Assembly (NCBI GenBank): GCA_035582835.1
Contig: JAYKAV010002508.1
Span: 809,305 to 873,304, forward strand
Reading direction: 5' to 3'
DNA from: Phoebastria nigripes
Taxonomy: Eukaryota; Chordata; Aves; Procellariiformes; Diomedeidae
DNA length: 64,000 bases
Positions 56,401 through 64,000 of the stretch are shown piece after piece. Below the pieces are notes generated by a model. It was not told the origin of the DNA. It made no database searches and worked only from the letters and a program-made list of their open reading frames with translations. Numbering within the stretch: position 1 is the stretch's first letter; the number at the start of each line of letters is the position of its first letter. The position numbers were made by a program, and so were the translations under genes.

Positions 56401-59400
56401 GACTCTGACTAGTGTGGAAACTAACTCCTTGTCTCTGCTAGCAGCATAAACAGCACAATTAAGTTGGGAGGATGCTTGAAGTTATTTTTATTCCGGTCAT
56501 AAGACCCTGGTACATTGCATAATTATTTTGATATTAAGTATTATATAATATTTGGTTTATCTGTTTTCACCAGATTGGAATAAACTACTTTGGGATAAAC
56601 TCTGCTTTCCACTTTTGGTGCGGTTTTAATTGAAATAGTGTATTTAATGAACAGAAATTCTTGGTGCACGTAAGGGCTCAGTCCAAAAAGGGGAAGAATG
56701 GGATATATAATCATGGGCAGCTACCAATATGGGCACTTCCTGTCCCACAGAAATCTGCCACTCTGCTCAGATATTTATTGTCCACTATAATTACGGCAAA
56801 TCTTTAAATCCTTTCAGATGTTATTTAGATGCTCTGGGGGCTCATGGTTGTTGTTTTCAAAAATTGTCTCAGGGTGTCTAATTTCCATTTGGCAAGATAG
56901 CCATGGTAGGCAGAATATGGATTAGATTTAAAGTCTCGGGTGACTTCCCACAGCAGCACCTTATTTACGCATATTTACTTGACTGGAAAAGTATGTTCTC
57001 ATATATGGGAAGATACTTTGTGATACAGTTCATTGTCTATGTTGTTTGCAGTACACAACAAATTCCTTAAACAGTTAATGACAAGAAAATAGGCCCTAAT
57101 TTGTTAGGACTGCTATTGACCTTGTGCTTTTGATCCAAACCAGCACAACAGAAGTTCAAGCAGATTCCTGGCAGTGACAGCAATTTGAGCAAGATAGCAA
57201 ATTTTTTGGACATTGTGGTTTGCAGAGTACATTACAACGGCATACATGGCTATGATGGTCTGCTCACACGGAGACATCCAGCTGTATGGCCAGACGACAG
57301 GGTAAACGCAGTAGACTCAGATGCTCAGCTGTACAAAGGAGGGTTATGAGAAGGGAGACTGAAGCCTTTTTCATCACAGAAGGGAAAGAAATGTTGTTCC
57401 AGAAAACTGTTCTAAACAAAGTATTTAGTGTGTGTTGGGGAAAATGAGTGTGTGCCGGACAAAACTTAAAAAGGACCTTTCATTGTCAAAGTGCAACAAA
57501 GGCGAGGGAGAAGTATTGTCCAGTGGATGAGGAGTCAGTCATGGTATATTTTAAGCAGCTAGCAATAGATCCTTTCATACCTAAAAATAAAGATTTGTGG
57601 GTCTCATCCAAAACCCATGGAAGCAAATGAGATTATTTTAATTGACCTTTGAATTGGCAGCCATAAATAGATGATTTTTCTCTTTGTCCCCTTCTGCTGG
57701 AGAGGAAGAGGACATTTTGGGTTTCATAGCTCTCTGAACTAAGCTGCTGAAAGACTGCATCTGCTGATAGTTATACACAGATCCCTCTCCACTCCCATTC
57801 TTGGGAAAAAGAGCACTGCTGGTGGTGAGGTGACCTGAGAAGGGGTGAATCATACGAATGGCAGCCTCCAACATGCCTAAGCATGAGGAAAAGAAAAGAA
57901 AAAGATATTTATACAGAAAACAGCAATTGGGATAACTCTGGTGTCATTGGTGGGGGTGAGAGAGTTGATTTTTTTTAAGGCAGGAAAGGAATGAATCTTC
58001 AGATACCTGCCCTGACTTTCTTTATAACATGTGCTATGGAGCCATGCTTGGCAGTGAGCCTAGAGCTTCTGGTTGAGCAGTAAGACATTTTAGAAAGCCG
58101 TTTTCTTGATTTCAAAGCAGTGTATGTTTAAATGACAGAAAGTGTAAGGTGTCTGACTGACTGAATACCAAGTATGCAATTCTGCGTGGAAGAACCTGTC
58201 TCTCAGTATATTTACAGAAGGCTGTCCACTATGCAAGTAGTAATCTCCTACAGTGTTATTGCTGTATTGTAGTATTGTTATTCCTCGTTGTACTAAAAAT
58301 CAGTGCAATGATTTTAGTGCCTATGCACTAACAGGCTTAGGGCACACAGTAGCTTGAGCAGACAAAGGACAGATCCTGTGTTGGCTTCTCAACATGATAT
58401 TGGCAATCTTTCTGCTTGAGGGTAGATCCCAGTCCTCCCATGTCCCTGCAGACTCTGTCTACGTGGATGGGCTAACTCCCCCTGTAAGACGTGTCTCGAA
58501 AGGTTTTGGATCTACACACAGTGGTACCTGGTTTGCTTAACGTTTCAATCTATTCATTGAGTTTTGTCCCTCCAGAAATACTTAGCCAGTGTTGGGAACC
58601 AGACTCCTGGTACCCCATTCTGTCTCCCACAAATAGAAAANATCTCCAGTTGGGCCTGAATTATTATCTGACCGTGTTGTTGTGTTTGTCTTTAAAATCA
58701 TTGCTGAACTATTCTACTGACACCTCTTCATTTTTTCAATTCTCCAAGCTCCCTTGTTGGCTCTAGAGGGTTGTTTTTTTTTTTTTTTTCATATCTTGCT
58801 GTTTCTTCTTTAATCCCTTTCTCTGAAGAGAGCAAAAAACTAGGACATGTAGTGGAGTCAAAGCAGCCAGAGCAGGTGTGGTAGTGTGATGACTTCCTTC
58901 TTTGAAGAAGAGGAGATTTTGGGTAGAAAAGAAGATGCATTATAACTTTCTGTAAGAAACAGAACAGCAGCAGCAATGACAGTTCATGAAGCAACAATTA
59001 GTAGGACTGGAGTAACTAGTTCAGGCTGAGTACGTAATTAATGTCACCTTCTCCATATTCAAAAACAATATCTTTTTTTTGCTATTTCTTTAGAGTGATG
59101 TTTGAAATCCTTTGAATTTGGAGGAATTAAAAGCAATGTACCCAAGAAAACATTCTTCAAGACAGGAGGCACCAGGAAGTGCCTGTGGTGAGTGCCCAGA
59201 GTCTAACACCAGAGCAGCTTTGGCTGAGTGATGAGCGTTGGATTTCCAAGGAAATGGAGGGGGGTGCATGTTATACTGCCCCAAAGAGCTAGCAGGACTT
59301 GGTTGTCCGAAAGCTTTTTTGAAAATCCGGAGCTAATATTATTAGTCTAGGTAAAGCCTTGGGTGTTAGCGTTGAGTGGAAGACAGCTCTTTCTAGTCTC

Positions 59401-59640
59401 TGGTTATGGCTTCATACTCTGAAAAGTTTTTACAACTCCAGGTGTAAGAGTCAATTAACTAGATAGTCCTAGAATCAACCAGTGATTGCTTTTGCCAGAG
59501 CTGAATTCAGCTTTCATTCCTACTCTCTCACTTTTTAAAGTTTCTTACAACTACCTTAGACATATTTCAGACTCTAGGTTTCCATACAAGCTTTCAACCT
59601 ACAACCTAAAAATGAGAATTCTGGCTTGCACANCTCTCCT
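53471..59640. other. Six-kilobase non-coding stretch
   Basis: Ns at 53567, 53639, 54239, 55136, 55935, 58641 and 59632. A strong acceptor-like tract ends at 54651 but is followed by only 18 open codons and no good donor. A T-rich acceptor-like tract also lies near 58770-58830. Confidence 0.4.
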
Positions 59641-59645
59641 TTTTT

Positions 59646-59665
59646 GGGGGGCATGGGAGGGTGGG
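59646..59665 (+). promoter_or_regulatory. G-quadruplex motif
   Basis: Four G runs (6, 3, 3 and 3) are separated by loops of 3, 1 and 1 nt. This meets the canonical G3+N1-7 rule, and the short loops predict high stability. An N lies 14 bp upstream at 59632. Confidence 0.7.
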
Positions 59666-61193
59666 TAGGAAGGACAAGTGCAACATGCACCTTGGATAAG
59701 TGTAACTGGAATAGGCCTGAGAAATGTTTCTAGATCATTCTCCCGCAATTTATTGTAGCTACCATTGTCCTTTCACGAGATTACATTCTAGAAAACAAGC
59801 TACTGCTGTGCTGCTGGGTAAAATGTATGGGATCTGTTTTCTGTCTCTTATGCAAAATGGCATGGCACAGCTCACATCCATGCAACTAGGTTTTCTTTCT
59901 TTCCAAAACAGATTGAAAAGATTGCACTCTGCCTACTGGGAACCACCCCTGGCTCTTGCTGTCACCCACCATTCCCAGGCACTGTCTGGGAGAAAGCACG
60001 TTAACAGCTTAAATAGCATGATCAGTATTTGAAACCATGTCCTGGCCCTCTTTTATCTACAAATAACAGACTTAGCCATGCACAATGGTGCCAGAAATGG
60101 CTGTATTATTGAAGTGTGTACTTAAACAAACCTATGTCAATATAAAGCAGTGTTGGACTGTTTCCTCCCTTTATCCCCATAAAGGAAGTTCAGAGGCCTG
60201 GCCATCATCTCCTGTCAGGTAACTGCAAATGCTGGTGTTGAAGGATTCATCCTCTCAAGAAGATAATAGAAACTGCTTGATATGTGAACCCCAAAGCATG
60301 ATTCTCTTTATTTACTCTGAGAGGACATACTTGATAGGATTTTTGAGTACATGGTTAACTTCAGGCATGCAGCTTCCCATGAGCCAGTTGTGCTCATGCT
60401 CAGAGATACGTACTTACATGGCGATTCAGCAAGCTGTTCAAGTAAGCTTGCCAGGCTGGATGTAGACAGCAGGAAGAGTCCTGCAGATAGCCATGTCCTT
60501 TGATATAAACAAACTGGAACTGTGTTTTAACTCATGCCCTGATTCTGTCCGTATTCTCATGCTCTGATTCTGTCTACTCTAACCCTGAAAGCAGGGTTTT
60601 GCTTATTAATACCAAATTCATATTTGTCTGGCAGCATCCCAGTCTCCAAGCATAGCCTTGGACGATACAGATGGTTACTTGCAGTGTGGAAGAAAGAGTC
60701 AGAAGGTGGTAGTTTTCCTTCATGGTACTGTGAGTTAAGTATCCATATGCCTCTCTTCTTTGGGGAGAGGCAGGAGTTTGAGAGGGAAAAATCTCTCCCA
60801 TTTTGCCCCAGAATGAAAACAGTATTTGAAGGTTTATTTAGTTATTTCTCATGAAAAGGAGTTGTTTTGAATTTTCAGCCAGCTCTTGTTTTAAACATTT
60901 CTTTGAAATTGTAGGACAGATATTTGCTGTCCCACAGCAAGTTACTGTTATTTAGGAGAAGCTGAATTTATGATGTGGCTTTTTTATATCAGTGCCAGCA
61001 TTTTAGGAGAAACACTCTGTGCTGTGAAGCTTATTATTAAATTGCATTTGTTAGTAATGCAGGAATTTGCTATTACGAAGGAATGGAGAATCAGGCCTTG
61101 GGAAGGCTATTCTAGCACTGTTAAGATGGATTATCGAGATCTAGCCTCACATATTGACTTTCTTTTTTTTTTCTTTTTCCCTTCTCTTATCAG
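59666..61193. other. Non-coding stretch, nothing recognised
   Basis: Only short chance frames were seen. Confidence 0.4.
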
Positions 61194-61285
61194 ATACCAT
61201 GCCACCTGTTCAGAAAGCCTTGTTTGCTGTTGAGCTGTCTGGGTCTACAGAAACTTGTTTTGCCTGTCATTTAGATAATGTTTGA
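61194..61285 (+). other. Weak terminal-exon candidate
   Basis: A 30-nt pyrimidine tract ending CAG at 61193 opens a frame (ATACC then ATG at 61199, an acceptable Kozak context). It runs MPPVQKALFAVELSGSTETC and ends at TGA 61283-61285. No clear poly(A) signal follows within 250 bp. Confidence 0.15.
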
Positions 61286-63448
61286 ATCACCCTTCTTTTC
61301 AAATGCAATGAAAGAGGGCTGTAAAGCACTCAGTAATTTGCTGTGGTCTTGATACTGCCCAGATCCACTTTTTTGGCTCTGTTAATTTACTGTAACTGGC
61401 TTGTGAAGGCTCTCCAGTGATAATGTTCAGGAAACAAGAACAAAATAAGAGCTCTTCTTCTTCCAGTACAACAGTGAGAGAAATCTGAGTTAGTAGTTAA
61501 AGAGTCGCTTTGGGAAACTGTAAGATCTAATACTAATTTGTAGCATCACCTTAAGCATACAGCCTTTGGTTTTCAGATGTCCATCTGTCAAGCTAACACT
61601 TCACAGGGGTATCATAACGAGTGCAGAGCTCTTCATGACCTCACGCGGTAGGTGCTATGGGAGGCCACCATTTCATGATTAAAGGGGTGGGTGAGAATCA
61701 CGGAATTTTAGTGTAAAACTAACTTACAANGCATACACAGGACCAAAGATGTTTGTAACACTTGGATGCTTTTTGTGATGTGGAGCCGAACCTTTTGAAC
61801 TCCAGCCAGCATTGCTGGTCATGCTCCTGACATGCCTCCTAGCTGATTCCATGGAGATTTCCTTGCATTTTGTACAGAATGCCTCCTCTCAGATGGTGTT
61901 TCATATTCTCATGACTTCAGTCTGCCTGTTCTGAAATACCAGCATGCCTGCTGGTCACTCCTATATGCTCTAGTGACTCAGTAATGCTGTTCTCTGGCTG
62001 GTGTGGGATTTCCTTCTGTTTCTCAGGGATACAGTGTCAGCTTAGCTGTCCTGAGTTTACGTGTCCTGAAAGCCTATTTCCTCATCACTTGTCAAGCCAC
62101 ATCTGCCTTTTCTCCTCCTCCTACCCCAGACCTTCTGTCTCTGTTTTTGTGATGTTGTTAGACTTCCAGTGCCTTGAACAGTTCACATGTGGGACTCACC
62201 TGAAGCTGAAGCAAAGGTGGTTGAAGGAGGGAGGGAAAGGATATATCCATTAAATTACAGGGACTCCCTAATCAAAAAAGGAATATTTATCACTGTAGTT
62301 TTTCTGCAATTTTGCGGTGGGAAAGGTGGTCCTCTTTTTTCAGTCAGAGACAGATTTTTCAGAGCCTTAACAGTAAATGAAATATGTCCTTTAGGATATA
62401 TGATTGCATGCAATGTACTGGTGTTTTCCTGCTGAAAAGACTATGCTCTTTGCAACCATTTTTGCTCTGGCTCAACTTCACAGCCCTCAGGAAGTTCTAA
62501 CAGTGGTAGGAAGGCAACTTGGGTAGAGCCTCACTGTTCACACTGGGCAGAACCTTGCCCGTAACTGTGCAATATCCTTGTTCCTGTAGTCCTTCACCTT
62601 TCACAATCAGTCCTGCATGCTCCACATGAAGGAAAAGGAAATAAGCACAACAGGGAACCTGAGAGAACCCACTGCTGCATTCACGAGAGTGCATGAGTAC
62701 TCTGGTGTGGTAACAGACTTTCTTCTTGATGAGGGAGAACATATTAGCTAAAAGTGCCTTAATAACTTACCAATTATCCTTCCTAATCAAGTTTTCCACA
62801 GCACCTATGTTTCTTTACTGTGCCTATATTTTATATCCCTCTTCTGTGAGCAAGATTTCTGCTTCAGAAATTTCTACCTAATGCTGGGCTGCCCCAGCTC
62901 ATGAGTAAACCTCCCCTCACCTGTCAAATGCATCTGTTGTGCCCNTTGTACATTTTCTTGTACCACTGACTTCTTTGGATGGACAAACTGAGGCACCAAG
63001 GGGGATATGTGACTTAAGACCCTGCAATGAGACAGTAACAGATGAAGAAGTAAAGATTGCACAGGTCTAGTCTCCAATGCTAAACCAATGATAATATACA
63101 CTATGTCTCATGCCATGAAAAGATGATAGTGAGAGACACAAACTGCTACCATAAAAAGAACAATTTAGGGTATATATATTCTCTGACATTTGGAATGTTC
63201 TCTTTCCATATGTAAGAGATGTAAGTGGGATCCTCTAGCTCGTATTCAGGCTGCAATGTGTCAAATATAACAGGAAATTGCAAAAGTCTGATGCTGAAAC
63301 GATGATGAATGTGTGGTAAAATTGTGGGAACTCAGAGACCTAAATGCTGAGTTCCCTTTTACTCTAGTCACATGCAGCGTACACACCATGTACTTCGTTA
63401 TAGCTATTTTTATATTAGGTTTCTTTTTTTTTTTTTTTTCCCCTTCAG
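61286..63448. other. Non-coding stretch, nothing recognised
   Basis: Ns at 61730 and 62945. No repeat or gene was recognised. Confidence 0.4.
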
Positions 63449-63960
63449 GCTGTGATACTGGTTGTTGATCTTCAGTATTTGTACAGGCTGATAACAAAGG
63501 ACAAGTACAGATACAAATGATTATTTAGTACCTTCCATGTCCATTGCCCAATTGTTAATCTTGCAAAACATTTTAATCTGTAACATGACAGATACAGTTT
63601 TTTTGATATGACAGCTTTGAAAGTAAAATGCTTTTGTGCTCAGTGCTTTGCAGCTTTAAATTCAGCAGACACTCATTTGTACTAAGGGCCATTTTTTCCC
63701 CTGAAGGCCACAGCCTTTACCACTTGAGGTAGAGACTTTGTCCTCTTTCACCGGCTGCTTCACTTTTCTCATTTCTTTTAATCATCTTAGCTGGAACTTT
63801 TTCTTTACAGTCTGTGGAAGAACAAAATTCTAGCATTAGAGTTAAACATTTTCTGCTGACATCCCTTTGACCTATTCCACCTGCATGTTTGAGTGATGCT
63901 TTTTTGATTAAAATAAATAATTTTATTTTAACCAAGGAATAAAAACAATGTGATGCTTCA
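63449..63960 (+). other. Candidate terminal exon with poly(A) signals
   Basis: A run of 16 T (63425-63439) and CCCCTTCAG end at 63448. A phase-0 frame encodes AVILVVDLQYLYRLITKDKY and a few more residues to TGA at 63518-63520. AATAAA occurs at 63912-63917 and 63938-63943, the second followed by a GT-rich TGTGATGC. Order and spacing fit a last exon with a roughly 400-nt 3' UTR, but the coding part is only 23 codons and unrecognised. Confidence 0.2.
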
Positions 63961-64000
63961 GATAAACATCACTGGGATCAGTGGAGCAAAAGAAGAGAAA

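Noticed and set aside
1..64000. CRISPR arrays, toxin-antitoxin, phage or operon structures
   Set aside because: No regularly spaced repeats or bacterial-style gene packing; the repeats present are vertebrate retroelements.

Overview
The window looks like non-coding (intergenic or intronic) nuclear DNA from a bird. The evidence is a stack of CR1 LINE copies, including one young 5'-truncated copy with an almost open reverse-transcriptase frame and a (GA)TTCTATG-type 3' end, plus a solo LTR of the avian ERVL type with a clean 5-bp target-site duplication. The rest is AT-rich, CpG-poor sequence with one sharp CpG island. No bacterial-style operons, rRNA, tRNA or CRISPR arrays were seen. Several dozen isolated single Ns are scattered through it, as in a polished draft assembly. 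No protein-coding gene could be named from the sequence. The longest non-repeat open frames (about 180, 170, 159 and 151 codons) are within what chance gives over 64 kb on two strands.  Layout. 0-9.2 kb: no repeats recognised, but two structures shaped like gene 3' ends on the plus strand (4.29-4.56 kb, and a promoter-to-poly(A) series between 5.82 and 9.12 kb). 12.5-12.9 kb: a cluster of three CACGTG E-boxes with a TATA motif and a hairpin. 13.8-14.1 kb: an exon-like frame carrying a short CAG repeat. 15.42 kb: a 24-nt microexon candidate. 17.4 kb: an antisense CR1 relic. 23.6-25.34 kb: a repeat island of three old CR1 pieces followed by the ERVL solo LTR. 36.0-37.07 kb: an unclassified GC-richer block. 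39.5 kb: a symmetric phase 1-1 exon candidate. 42.76-43.6 kb: the young CR1. 45.0-45.3 kb: a minus-strand exon candidate with a consensus donor. 48.6-49.02 kb: the CpG island, the best evidence for a promoter. 49.45-49.66 kb: an exact duplication across an N, probably an assembly error. 59.65 kb: a G-quadruplex motif. 63.4-63.95 kb: another terminal-exon-like structure.  How the parts fit together: the transposable elements are firm calls, and the CpG island is a firm sequence feature whose gene is not identified. The exon and promoter calls are hypotheses from splice-site, frame and poly(A)-signal coincidence. They carry low confidence and need RNA or cross-species conservation to accept.
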